A stretch of DNA of 64,000 nucleotides from JAJDOD01 sp039024895 (lineage in GTDB: Bacteria; Pseudomonadota; Alphaproteobacteria; Rhodobacterales; Rhodobacteraceae), in contig JBCCPJ010000018.1 of assembly GCA_039024895.1 (NCBI GenBank), positions 4,575 through 68,574 on the forward strand, given 5' to 3'. Each line of letters opens with the position of its first letter. Position 1 is the first letter of the stretch. Shown here piece after piece: positions 52,365 through 61,333 of the stretch. The position numbers and the translations under genes were made by a program. The notes under the pieces were generated by a model. That model had not been told where the DNA came from and did no database searches. It saw only the letters and a program-made list of their open reading frames with translations.

Positions 52365-54548
52365 ATGGACCGCGCTGACATCATAGATGCCGCATTTCGC
52401 AAACGCGTTGCCGAGGGCAGTTTTCCCGCCGGTGCCGATGCGATTGGTTCATTGTCAGGCGAGCAGGCAATTCAGATTTTTCGAGCGCAGTGCCTCAGCC
52501 GGAACCTCGACCGCCGTTCTCGAAAAATGCAGGCGGCGGGCGAAGGCTATTACACAATAGGGTCCTCCGGCCATGAAGGCATGGCGGCGGTAGCTGCCGC
52601 ATTACGCCTCGATGACATGGCTTTCCTGCACTACCGGGACGGCGCATTTCAGACGATGCGCTCGTTACAGACGCCGGGAGTGAACCCTGTGCGAGACATG
52701 TTGGCGAGTTTCGCAACGTCGACCGAAGACCCCATTTCGGGCGGGCGCCACAAGGTGCTTGGTTCAAAACGGATGTTGCTCCCGCCGCAAACCTCGACGA
52801 TTGCGAGCCACTTGCCAAAGGCGGTTGGCGCTGCCTATTCCATCGGCCTCGCGAAACGCCACCGGCCCGACCATGCTCTGCTGCAGGAGGACGGGGTAGT
52901 GATGTGTTCCTTCGGGGATGCCTCGTCGAACCATGCGACCGCGCAGGCCGCGATCAACACCGCGTGTTGGACATCCTACCAGTCCATCCCGCTACCCCTG
53001 TTATTCGTGTGCGAGGACAATGGGATTGGCATCTCTGTTCGAACGCCGGATGGTTGGGTAGCCGCCAACCATGCCAACCGGCCTGGACTGAAGTACTTTA
53101 GCGCCAATGGCTTGGACCTATACGACACCTTTCGCGTGGCGTGTGAGGCAGTAGACTATGTGCGTCGCCGGAAAAATCCCGCGTTCCTGCATCTTTCCGT
53201 TGTGCGGCTTTATGGTCATGCCGGATCGGACCTTCAGCAAGCCTATTTGCCGAAGGAAACTTTCGAAGCCTGGGAAGCCGATGACCCGCTCTTGCACTCT
53301 GCGCGACTTTTGATTGGTGCCGACATCCTGTCAAAGGATGCGGTTCTCGACATTTATGACGAGTACGAAAGGCAATGCGCGGAAGTGGCAGCGGAGGTCG
53401 CGACCCTGCCACGTCTTCAATCCGCGCCTGAAGTGATGGCCTCGATTATCCCGCCAGCGCGCGCCAACACCCCAACGAATGGACCTTCAGCTGAACTCCG
53501 CAAGAAGACGTTCCGCGATGATCTGAAGGCAATGGAAAAGCCGCAGCCGATGGCGCGGCTGTTAAATTGGGCTCTCACCGATTTGATGCTGGAATTCCGC
53601 GACATTGCGCTCATGGGCGAAGACATCGGGCGCAAGGGCGGCGTTTATGGCGTCACACAGAAACTACAAACGCGGTTCGGTGAGGATCGCGTGATCGACA
53701 CGCTGCTGGACGAGCAATCAATCCTAGGACTGGCAATTGGTCTGGCACATAATGGGTTTGTCCCAATCCCAGAAATCCAGTTCCTCGCTTACTTGCACAA
53801 CGCTGAGGATCAAATCCGCGGCGAAGCCGCGACCTTGAGCTTTTTCTCCAACGGGCAATTCACCAATCCTATGGTCGTCAGAATTGCGGGCCTCGGTTAC
53901 CAAAAGGGCTTTGGCGGCCATTTTCACAACGACAATTCCCTTGCTGTTTTGCGTGACATTCCAGGGGTTACTCTGGCTGTCCCGTCCCATGGTGCAGACG
54001 CCGTGAGGATGCTGCGGGAATGCGTTCGCCTCGCACGCGATGAACAGCGCGTCGTTGTCTTTATAGAACCGATTGCGCTTTACGCCATGCGCGACATCCA
54101 TGAGGCGCAGGACGGAGGTTGGATGGACACCTATCCGGCGCCGGGCACGACGCTTCCGATTGGTGAGGTTGGTATTACCGGGGATGGCCCGCTCGCCATT
54201 GTCACCTACGCGAACGGTCATTTCTTGTCCCAACAAGCGGTGCCCACGTTGCGCGAAGCAGGCATCGACAGCCGGATCATTGACCTGCGATGGCTTGCGC
54301 CGCTTCCCGCCGCCAGCCTGTTGCGCGCTTTGAAAGGTGCAGAAAAGGTATTGATTGTGGACGAGTGCCGAAAGTCGGGCAACGTGTCCGAAGCCCTCGT
54401 CACTTTGATAGCGACCGAAACTGATTTGCCGGTGATGCGCTTGACGGGGGAGGATAGCTTCATCGCGACTGGCCCAGCTTACGCCGCAACCATGCCATCA
54501 CGAGATACAATCGTCGAAGCCGCCACGAGGCTATGGACAACTTCCTGA
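52365..54548 (+). CDS. Fused E1 alpha-beta subunit of a thiamine-diphosphate 2-oxo acid dehydrogenase
   Basis: 727 residues. The alpha part (about 1-370) carries the thiamine-binding segment CSFGDASSNHATAQAAINTA and later VCEDNGIGISVRTPDGW; the beta part (about 390-727) has ALMGEDIGRKGGVYGVT, DTLLDEQSILGLAIGLAHNG and GGHFHNDNSLAVLRDIPG. In most bacteria these are separate E1 subunits of branched-chain or acetoin-type dehydrogenase complexes. No E2 or E3 gene is near, so the fused protein may use subunits from elsewhere or act alone. The keto-acid substrate is unknown. Confidence 0.93.
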   Translation: MDRADIIDAAFRKRVAEGSFPAGADAIGSLSGEQAIQIFRAQCLSRNLDRRSRKMQAAGEGYYTIGSSGHEGMAAVAAALRLDDMAFLHYRDGAFQTMRSLQTPGVNPVRDMLASFATSTEDPISGGRHKVLGSKRMLLPPQTSTIASHLPKAVGAAYSIGLAKRHRPDHALLQEDGVVMCSFGDASSNHATAQAAINTACWTSYQSIPLPLLFVCEDNGIGISVRTPDGWVAANHANRPGLKYFSANGLDLYDTFRVACEAVDYVRRRKNPAFLHLSVVRLYGHAGSDLQQAYLPKETFEAWEADDPLLHSARLLIGADILSKDAVLDIYDEYERQCAEVAAEVATLPRLQSAPEVMASIIPPARANTPTNGPSAELRKKTFRDDLKAMEKPQPMARLLNWALTDLMLEFRDIALMGEDIGRKGGVYGVTQKLQTRFGEDRVIDTLLDEQSILGLAIGLAHNGFVPIPEIQFLAYLHNAEDQIRGEAATLSFFSNGQFTNPMVVRIAGLGYQKGFGGHFHNDNSLAVLRDIPGVTLAVPSHGADAVRMLRECVRLARDEQRVVVFIEPIALYAMRDIHEAQDGGWMDTYPAPGTTLPIGEVGITGDGPLAIVTYANGHFLSQQAVPTLREAGIDSRIIDLRWLAPLPAASLLRALKGAEKVLIVDECRKSGNVSEALVTLIATETDLPVMRLTGEDSFIATGPAYAATMPSRDTIVEAATRLWTTS

Positions 54549-54752
54549 CGGCGAACGCCTCCTAAAGCGTTTCACCGAGTTTGGACGCGCCACGTATCTT
54601 CTCCTATTGTTTCGCATGCGAAGGATTTGGACCACATTTTTGAACGCCCGGGGGTGCCGTGCGCTTTGTGCCTGGCGCAGTGTTTGCAAAGTTGGTGTAT
54701 CCGCCTTGCCAAAACGCGCCCGCTGGCTTCTATTTTCGAGACCGCGCGGTAA

Positions 54753-55754
54753 CTAAGAGCTGCGGGACCAGTAGCTTGCGGATTTGAAATCCGATGCCGG
54801 CAACCCAACGCCAAGAAAATGCGCGCGCATGTCGGATGCCATGGCACGTTCACCGGCGAAGAAGACATGGCGGTCGCCTTCCGGCAAGGTCTGGCGCGAC
54901 ACCGCATCCCGCAGAGGTTTCAAGTCGAACCCGACTTGCCATGTCACCTCAATATCCGACGCGGTTTCTACAGACTGGATGTCAAGCGGGTCCCGCACCA
55001 TGATAACCGCCGTTCCTTTCGTCCCGGTGCCCGCCGCTTCAAACATCTTCAGAATAACGGGCAAAGCGGTCTCATCGCCCATGAGCAACAGATGGTTTGC
55101 CGTCGGTTGCTTGGAGCCGCTTGGCCCCGTCAGCGCGATTTCGGTGCCTGACTGTACCGCGCGGCACCAATCCGTTACACGCCCCCCGTCGTGAAGCACG
55201 ACATCAATGTCGATCCAATTAAGGTCAACCGATAGCCGGCGCAGACTGTATGGCGGCCGGTGCCAAGCCTTCACCCCGCCCGGCCAGTCGGTCAGGCCGT
55301 CTTCGTCCAATAACAGCCATCCGGCATTCTTCGGACCAAATAGCAGGCGAAAGTGCAATCCTGCGCCCGGCTCTCCAAAGGCATGAAAACCACCAGCAAG
55401 GCGAACACGCTGAAAGTTTGGTGAGATTTGTTCGGAGGACACGACCCGAGCGACGATTTGATTTAACGGTACGCGCTGTTTCGGCGCGCTCCATTTGACG
55501 TCGCCAAGCTCAAGTTTTTCGAAGCGCTGCGCATATAGCTCTTTGAGTAGTTGCAGCTCGGGCGAGGTCTTCGCTTAAAAGGAAACATCCGTGCCTTGGG
55601 CGTTGCCCCGCAGTTCGACGCGCCCAAGTGGGGCGTCAATTGTGACCGCCAGAGCGTTCCGCGAAATCTCAAAACCATTTTTCTCAGCAATCTCGGTCAA
55701 TGCCGTCACCACGGTATTGTGGGAGGCACCGAGATAGGCGCGATGTTCAGACAT
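54753..55754 (-). pseudogene. DUF2218-siderophore-interacting protein interrupted by an in-frame TAA
   Basis: From the ATG at 55754 a frame encodes 59 residues of a DUF2218-type domain (MSEHRAYLGASHNTVVTAL ... NAQGTDVSF), then meets TAA at 55577-55575. The same frame continues without a shift (AKTSPELQLLKELYAQRFEK) into a siderophore-interacting FAD reductase (HFRLLFGPKN, LHDGGRVTDWCRAVQSGTE, LLLMGDETALPVILKMFEAA) to a stop at 54753. Family members fuse the two domains, so a GAA-to-TAA change in one codon is likely. GTG at 55442 could restart a 229-residue C-terminal product. Normal function: reduction of ferric siderophores in the cytoplasm. Confidence 0.85.
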
Positions 55755-55959
55755 AATAGGGTAAAGCCGTCGCCATAATTTGTGTCGATTTCCTCGATTT
55801 TCGCTCCGGCAGCAGGCTTTTGTAGTGTGGATCCCGAATTATCAGAGCGCATCACCGCCCGAGACTTGCATTACCTGATTTTTTTTGTCAAGAAATAGAA
55901 AGCAACGTCTCCGCGCCATCGCGACCGAAGCCAAAGCAACTGTGGCACGGAGACACGGA

Positions 55960-56463
55960 ATGGCCCCTCACCTTCAAACCGACACCCATGGCCTTCAGGC
56001 GATCCAACAGTTGGCGCTTGACACGTTCGAGCGCGAGGCTCTTGGCATTGCGCGTCAGTTTCTGAAGGCCCACGCGCATCCGGAGACACAGGCTTGGCAT
56101 CACGGTTTTCTCATGGCCGTGGAATGTTGGGGCGAACCGGTTGGATTGGCGGCGGCGCATGGCATATCGAAATACGTAAACGCTGTGCTGCGCTTTCGGA
56201 GCAATGGCCTTAGCTTCCAGGATCCGCTTGACGCCCATGCAGGTGACTATGCGACCGAAGACGAAGCCCTGATGATCTCGGTTTTGCACTATATGCGTCG
56301 CGATAAGACGCACCACGCGCGCGAGGCGGTTGCCGCTCTCACCCTTGGCCAAATGGACCCGGACATTATTCGAGCGGGGCTATCCTTTGCCGGCCGCTTT
56401 TCGGCTGGAGCCCCGATGCAGCGTGCACCAAATGCGCGCCCGGAACTGCGCGTTGTGGTCTAA
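55960..56463 (+). CDS. Conserved-looking protein of unknown function in the haem locus
   Basis: 167 residues from the ATG with GGAG 9 bases upstream; a TTG at 55885 would add 25 basic residues. The protein is soluble and mostly helical, with HHGFLMAVECWGEPVGLAAAHG and YATEDEALMISVLHYMRRDK. I do not recognise a family. It lies between the broken siderophore-interacting protein gene and the convergent hmuR gene. Confidence 0.72.
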   Translation: MAPHLQTDTHGLQAIQQLALDTFEREALGIARQFLKAHAHPETQAWHHGFLMAVECWGEPVGLAAAHGISKYVNAVLRFRSNGLSFQDPLDAHAGDYATEDEALMISVLHYMRRDKTHHAREAVAALTLGQMDPDIIRAGLSFAGRFSAGAPMQRAPNARPELRVVV

Positions 56464-56623
56464 GCCGCGCCGAGACAACCCGAATTGATGATCGAAGTTG
56501 ACCTATCGCAATTTTCCGCGGTCCTGTTTCGTGCAAATCAAACGCTGCACACATAGTGCTTGACCGTTGGCAGGGCGCGCGGTTGGGGCTGTTCTCCCCT
56601 TCCCGCACGCCCCATTTCTCACC

Positions 56624-58723
56624 TCAGAACGTCTTGGTCAGGGTCAAGTTAATGCTGCGTCCCCCACGACGCACGGACTCGCTCTGCAGATGTTCGCGAT
56701 AATCATCGTCAAAGACGTTGGACACACCAAGACGAAGCTCCGCGCCTTCCAAGACACCTTGGTCAGGCGTCCAGGCGGCGTAGACATCGTGAATAAGCTC
56801 GCTTTCCGTATTGATGGTGGTCCCCCCCGAAACGCGGCTCTTGTCTGCGTAATAGGTCGCGGTCCAAGCAAATTCGAGGTTCTGTGCTGGCAACCTGCGC
56901 CCAAGGGAGAGGCGCACCGTATCAGCCGGTATGCGATTTTCGAGGTTGGGGTTGTCATCCGTTGGCTCGCTGATGTTCTTGCCATCCTGAATAGTGACCG
57001 CTAGGGAGCCGAAGAAGAGCTCGGAGTCGTAAGCCCCTTCCAGTTCAAAACCCGTAAACCGCACTTCGTCGATGTTCACGCGCGTTGGCGTGCCGGGTCC
57101 GAGGTCGCTGGAGGCAATCAGGTCCGAAACATCATTGCGGTAGATCGTCCCCTTGATTTGAACCTCATCACCCGCAGCAAGTACGTTATCGGCCGAAATC
57201 GACGCACCGACCTCAAAGTTCAGACTAACTTCGGGCTTTAAGTCTGTCGAAACCAAGTTAGCGCCGCTGCTCGTCGCCCGCGAGTTATAGATCTCGTCAA
57301 CGGTCGGCAGGCGCTCGGTCCGGGAAACCGAGCCGAAAATAGCAAGATTCTCCGTGGTCTGATAATGTAGGGCCAAGGTCGCCGCGGTGCCGGTTTCCTC
57401 CGTTTCGACATCGGTCGGCACCAACGGACCCGGCTCCGTCGTTTGGAAGTCCACCCGAGCGCCACCGAGAATGGTCAACCGATCATTCAGGATATACTCA
57501 TTTTGGGCGAAGAGGCCGAAGACCTTCGTTGTCCCTTCTGGCTGGAATTGCGCGTTGCCCGCTGTCGCCCGGAGCGTGATCCGGTTCTGAAGGTAATATT
57601 CCGCGCCGAAGGTTAGGAAGCTCTCGTAATTGCCACCGGCAAATCGAGCCGTGTTTTGCGCCTTCAAGGCGATACCTTCGTAGATGTAGTCAGAGTCGAA
57701 CACGCCAAGGTCAAAAAACGGGCTCGGGGTGAAGGTGTAGTTCTCAACGAAATTCGTGGACTTGCCGTATGAAAGCTGAAGCTCAAAATCCACAAAGTCA
57801 TTGTCGATTGGCGTATACTCATAGCGTAGGAACGCCGTCTCGTCCTCAACAGTTCTATCCACCGTCACTACAAAACTCGGCGCGTTATCGATCACATCCA
57901 GCACCTGGCGGTCCGCCGAACCGCGATAGCGGAGGTATCCTGCTTCGATAGATTGCGAAAGGTCTTGACCAAAGTAATACTTGCCTTTGACCAAAACATT
58001 AGTCTCCGTCACTTTCGTTCCCGGCGCTTCGTTTCCAGCGCCGTCCTTCAAAAAGTTGCTGTCATCATACACGACGCCGACCAACCCTTCGAAACGATCG
58101 TCGGGCGCAAAGGCAAGGAAAGTCGATGTTTCTTTACCTTCACCGTTACTTCTGAACTCGAGCTGCTGTTTGACGGCGAAGGTGTCGCTTGGGTCTTCGA
58201 TGATGTCGCCTGCACCTTTTGTCTCGAAGGCGACGACACCGCCCAATGCACCCGACCCGTAAAGCGTTGCTGAGCTGGGACCGCGTAAAATTTCGACCCG
58301 GCGAAGGAACTCAGGATCGACAAAAAGCGACCCTTGGCGGTAGCTCTCATAGTATTTCCGTACGCCGTCGATGAGCGTGATGATGCGAGGCTCATCCGCC
58401 GAAGTGCCGGTTCCGATACCGCGAATGTTGATGCTTTCGCCAAACCGCGATTCAGAACCAACGGTCGAGACGCCCGGCGCCTGTTGAATGACATCTCCAA
58501 CGGTTAACGGCTGTGCACGATCAAAATCGGTTTCTTCAATCGCGGTCACCGATTGCGGCACTTCGATCGCCACTTTCGGCGCGCCCGCCCCAAATATTAA
58601 GCGACCAAGAAACGTGGAACCGAGGTCCCCCTCGTCGGTTTCCTGCGCAACGGCAGGTAGGGCAGTGGTCGTCAGAAGTGTGGTTGCCAGCAAGATGCCG
58701 ACCCTTTTTCCTCGCGGAAGCAT
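56624..58723 (-). CDS. hmuR: TonB-dependent haem/haemoglobin receptor
   Basis: 699 residues from the ATG preceded by GAGGGG. The signal peptide ends at PAVAQ. The plug (VTAIEETDFDRAQPLTVGDV, VEILRGPSSATLYGSGALGG) and barrel follow, ending ESVRRGGRSINLTLTKTF with the terminal Phe of barrel proteins. The motif usually FRAP is degenerate here (RTERLPTVDEIYNSR), and NPNL is replaced by STDLKPE. It faces the divergent hmuS gene and belongs to the hmuRSTUV haem import system. Confidence 0.93.
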   Translation of the reverse strand: MLPRGKRVGILLATTLLTTTALPAVAQETDEGDLGSTFLGRLIFGAGAPKVAIEVPQSVTAIEETDFDRAQPLTVGDVIQQAPGVSTVGSESRFGESINIRGIGTGTSADEPRIITLIDGVRKYYESYRQGSLFVDPEFLRRVEILRGPSSATLYGSGALGGVVAFETKGAGDIIEDPSDTFAVKQQLEFRSNGEGKETSTFLAFAPDDRFEGLVGVVYDDSNFLKDGAGNEAPGTKVTETNVLVKGKYYFGQDLSQSIEAGYLRYRGSADRQVLDVIDNAPSFVVTVDRTVEDETAFLRYEYTPIDNDFVDFELQLSYGKSTNFVENYTFTPSPFFDLGVFDSDYIYEGIALKAQNTARFAGGNYESFLTFGAEYYLQNRITLRATAGNAQFQPEGTTKVFGLFAQNEYILNDRLTILGGARVDFQTTEPGPLVPTDVETEETGTAATLALHYQTTENLAIFGSVSRTERLPTVDEIYNSRATSSGANLVSTDLKPEVSLNFEVGASISADNVLAAGDEVQIKGTIYRNDVSDLIASSDLGPGTPTRVNIDEVRFTGFELEGAYDSELFFGSLAVTIQDGKNISEPTDDNPNLENRIPADTVRLSLGRRLPAQNLEFAWTATYYADKSRVSGGTTINTESELIHDVYAAWTPDQGVLEGAELRLGVSNVFDDDYREHLQSESVRRGGRSINLTLTKTF

Positions 58724-58805
58724 GAGTATCCCCTCTCGTCGTTCGGCGCGGAGCTGGCATCGAGGGGCTTGCCTGCGCAAAGATCAGCGTTTGTTTTAAG
58801 ATGCT

Positions 58806-58909
58806 TACTTTTTTAGTCAAGTATTAAACCATTTAAGCCCGCCCCTATCCTGCGGCAAAATTGATCTTGCAAAGGATTCAAAGACTGAGTAATTTTGTCG
58901 AGTACTCAG
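58806..58909. promoter_or_regulatory. Inverted repeats in the hmuR-hmuS divergent promoter region
   Basis: TACTT-N8-AAGTA lies at 58806-58823, and CTGAGTA-N11-TACTCAG at 58885-58909, both in the 232-base region between the divergent starts. They are candidates for iron- or haem-responsive regulator sites; neither was matched to a known Fur, Irr or RirA consensus. Confidence 0.5.
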
Positions 58910-58955
58910 GCGACGCTAGCCTCCCCAGCCACGCCATTTCAAAAGTGTAGGCCCG

Positions 58956-59990
58956 ATGGACCATCCAACCCCGGAAGAAATCCGTGCGGCGCGTACGGAT
59001 GATATGAAAATGCGTGATCGTGATCTTGCCGCAAAACTTGGTGTCCGCGAGGGCGAGCTTGTCGCAGCGTTCGCTGGCATCGATGTTACCCGCATCGACC
59101 CTCATCCCGACACGGTCATGGCAGCGGCAGGCCAACTTGGCGATGTCATGGCACTGACGAGAAACGAGGCATGCGTTCACGAAAAGGACGGCTTCTACGA
59201 CGAGTATTATACTGGCGACCATGCGGCGATGGTGCTTGGCCCGGATATCGATCTCCGCATCTTCCCGTCGCACTGGTGCCACGCGTTCATGATCGACCGG
59301 GATGGCAAGCGAAGCATTCAGGTCTTCGATGCGGCAGGCGACGCTGTTCATAAGCTGTTTCTGCGCGACCACTCGGACCACGACGCGTTCAACCGATTAA
59401 AGTCCGAACTTGCTTTGTCGGATCAAGGCCAAAAACTCGACTTGCACCCGCGCACGCCTGTCGAGGCGGCGAAATCAAACCTCGAAAAACTCGATATCCT
59501 TCGAAAAGAGTGGAAACGACTGACCGACACGCACCAATTTTTGCGACTGGTCTCGAAACTCAAGATGAACCGTCTTGGCGCCTACCGCATCGCCGGGGAA
59601 CCCTTCGCGCGCCGACTGGCAACGACCGAAGTCGACAAGGCCCTGCATGCAATTCAAGCTTCAGGTATGGACGTCATGGTGTTTGTCGGCAATCGGGGCT
59701 GCATCCAAATTCACACAGGACCGATCCAAACGCTGAAATCTATGGGTCCGTGGCAGAATGTGTTGGACCCGCGCTTCAACCTGCACTTGCGGCTCGACAA
59801 GATCGCCGAGGTCTGGAGCGTAATGAAGCCAACCCAGCGTGGAGATGCGATGTCACTTGAAGCATTCGACGCCAACGGCGGATTGATTTTGCAGATCTTT
59901 GGTGTGGGCAAGGAAGGGCGCGACAGTCGTCCGGCTTGGCAGAAATTACTGAAAAACCTTGAAGGCGATGTGGAGGCAACCGTTTCCTGA
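58956..59990 (+). CDS. hmuS: Haemin-degrading factor, HemS/HmuS family
   Basis: 344 residues, the family norm, consisting of two tandem HemS-like repeats (about 20-160 and 190-340). Segments AARTDDMKMRDRDLAAKLG, MALTRNEACVHEKDGFYDEY and FVGNRGCIQIHTGPI are typical. The protein binds or degrades cytoplasmic haem after import. First gene of the plus-strand hmu operon; its TGA overlaps the ATG of the next small gene. Confidence 0.95.
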   Translation: MDHPTPEEIRAARTDDMKMRDRDLAAKLGVREGELVAAFAGIDVTRIDPHPDTVMAAAGQLGDVMALTRNEACVHEKDGFYDEYYTGDHAAMVLGPDIDLRIFPSHWCHAFMIDRDGKRSIQVFDAAGDAVHKLFLRDHSDHDAFNRLKSELALSDQGQKLDLHPRTPVEAAKSNLEKLDILRKEWKRLTDTHQFLRLVSKLKMNRLGAYRIAGEPFARRLATTEVDKALHAIQASGMDVMVFVGNRGCIQIHTGPIQTLKSMGPWQNVLDPRFNLHLRLDKIAEVWSVMKPTQRGDAMSLEAFDANGGLILQIFGVGKEGRDSRPAWQKLLKNLEGDVEATVS

Positions 59991-60145
59991 TGTATATTTC
60001 ATGGCAAGTTCGCAGCCTTTTGCTGACGGCGCTTTGGATCGCCGCCGCTGCGACATCATTTGTGTGGGCCGACGACAACACAACGAAAGCGGCCTTTGCT
60101 ACCTGCGCACAAGATGCGCCCCTGTGCACCGAAACTGACGACTAG
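59990..60145 (+). CDS. 51-residue exported protein in the hmu operon
   Basis: The ATG overlaps the hmuS stop (TGATG). The product starts MYISWQVRSLLLTALWIAAA and has a signal peptide-like hydrophobic core to about residue 27 (FVWA), then a short acidic tail with two cysteines (TCAQDAPLCTETDD). Its small size means it can easily be missed. Position and overlap argue that it is real; function unknown, possibly a periplasmic haem or metal binder. Confidence 0.78.
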   Translation: MYISWQVRSLLLTALWIAAAATSFVWADDNTTKAAFATCAQDAPLCTETDD

Positions 60146-60156
60146 GAACACAAAAT

Positions 60157-60468
60157 ATGTATATCGCGATGAATCGCTTTACCGTAACGCCCGAGAATTC
60201 GGAGGCTTTCGAAGCCCTTTGGCTTGGTCGTGACAGCCATCTGAAAGGGCTTGACGGATTTGTGGAATTTCACATGTTGAAGGGCCCAGAGAAAGACGGC
60301 ACCATTCTCTACTCATCACATACTGTGTGGCAGGACGAAGCCGCCTTCACCGCCTGGACCCGAAGCGAAGCGTTTCGCGCAGCGCACAAAGACGCTGGCC
60401 AAAATCGCAAGCTGCATGAAGGGCATCCGGTTTTCGAAGGCTTCACCACTATTCAGTCCATTTCGTGA
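60157..60468 (+). CDS. IsdG-like haem-degrading monooxygenase
   Basis: 103 residues of the ABM fold. Asn6 (AMNRF), Trp67 (FTAWTRS) and His77 (FRAAHKDA) match the three catalytic positions of IsdG-type enzymes, which open haem to a non-biliverdin tetrapyrrole and free iron in the cytoplasm. It sits in the hmu operon between hmuS and hmuT. The match of residue numbers and context makes haem degradation the best reading; an unrelated antibiotic-biosynthesis monooxygenase is less likely. Confidence 0.88.
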   Translation: MYIAMNRFTVTPENSEAFEALWLGRDSHLKGLDGFVEFHMLKGPEKDGTILYSSHTVWQDEAAFTAWTRSEAFRAAHKDAGQNRKLHEGHPVFEGFTTIQSIS

Positions 60469-60487
60469 ACCTCGGAGGCCGTTGCCC

Positions 60488-61333
60488 ATGAAATCTGCGT
60501 TTCTTGCACTTGCTACGCTGTTGATGTTCGCGCACGCTGCCGCGGCGGAGGGGATAGAACGCATTGCGTCAGCGGGCGGAGACATAACGGAGATCCTTTT
60601 CGAACTGGGCCTTGGTGAAAAAGTCGTGGCCGTTGATTCAACCTCGATTTATCCTGAAAGCGTGCGGGATTTGCCGAGCGTCGGATATGTCCGCGAACTT
60701 TCCGCCGAAGGCGTCCTGGCAACCGGGGCTGACCTGCTAATTGGTTCGCACGACATGGGACCTCCGGCGGTCATGGACAATCTTGCAGCGGCAGGCATGC
60801 GTGTCGAGTTTGCACCCGACAGCCGCGGTGCAGAGCGCTTTGTCGATAAGGTCGCGTTCGTTTCCGGCATCGTCGGCGAGGACGCGCGCGGCGAAGAGCT
60901 GATTGCCCTGTATCAGGAAAAGATTGCGGAGCTAAAGGTGCGCAAATCGAAAATGGAGCGCGCACCCAAAGCTCTTCTGATACTCGCGGTGCGTGACGGC
61001 GCGCCGATTGCTGCGGGCATCGAGACCACGGGAAACGACATGATCGTACTTGCTGGCGGCGAGAACGTGGCGACCTATGAAGGCTGGAAACCTATGTCCG
61101 CCGAAGCCGTCATCGCAGCGGCACCTGAGATCATTTTTCTCTCGAGCGCCCACATTGAGCGGATGGGCGGCATCGACGCGGTGATGGAACTTCCTTCGAT
61201 CAAGGCAACACCCGCTGGACAGAACGGTTCTTACCTGGAACTCAACGCACAGATGATGTTGCAATTCGGACCTCGTTCGCCCATCGCCATGGGTGATATG
61301 ATGTCGGCCTTCGAAGCCATTTTGGCCGACTAG
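60488..61333 (+). CDS. hmuT: Haemin ABC transporter periplasmic binding protein
   Basis: 281 residues from the ATG giving MKSAFLALATLLMFAHAAAA; signal peptide cleaved near residue 20. The mature protein has RIASAGGDITEILFELGLGEKVVAVD and PSVGYVRELSAEGVLATGADL, the classical haem/B12 binding-protein layout (TroA-like), with a Tyr in VGYVREL that may ligate haem. It carries haem from the periplasm to HmuUV. Its stop is directly followed by the hmuU GTG. Confidence 0.96.
   Translation: MKSAFLALATLLMFAHAAAAEGIERIASAGGDITEILFELGLGEKVVAVDSTSIYPESVRDLPSVGYVRELSAEGVLATGADLLIGSHDMGPPAVMDNLAAAGMRVEFAPDSRGAERFVDKVAFVSGIVGEDARGEELIALYQEKIAELKVRKSKMERAPKALLILAVRDGAPIAAGIETTGNDMIVLAGGENVATYEGWKPMSAEAVIAAAPEIIFLSSAHIERMGGIDAVMELPSIKATPAGQNGSYLELNAQMMLQFGPRSPIAMGDMMSAFEAILAD

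Noticed and set aside
54572..54907. 111-codon minus-strand frame overlapping the end of the siderophore-interacting protein gene
   Set aside because: It overlaps a recognised reading frame and has arginine/cysteine-rich composition typical of an out-of-frame shadow.
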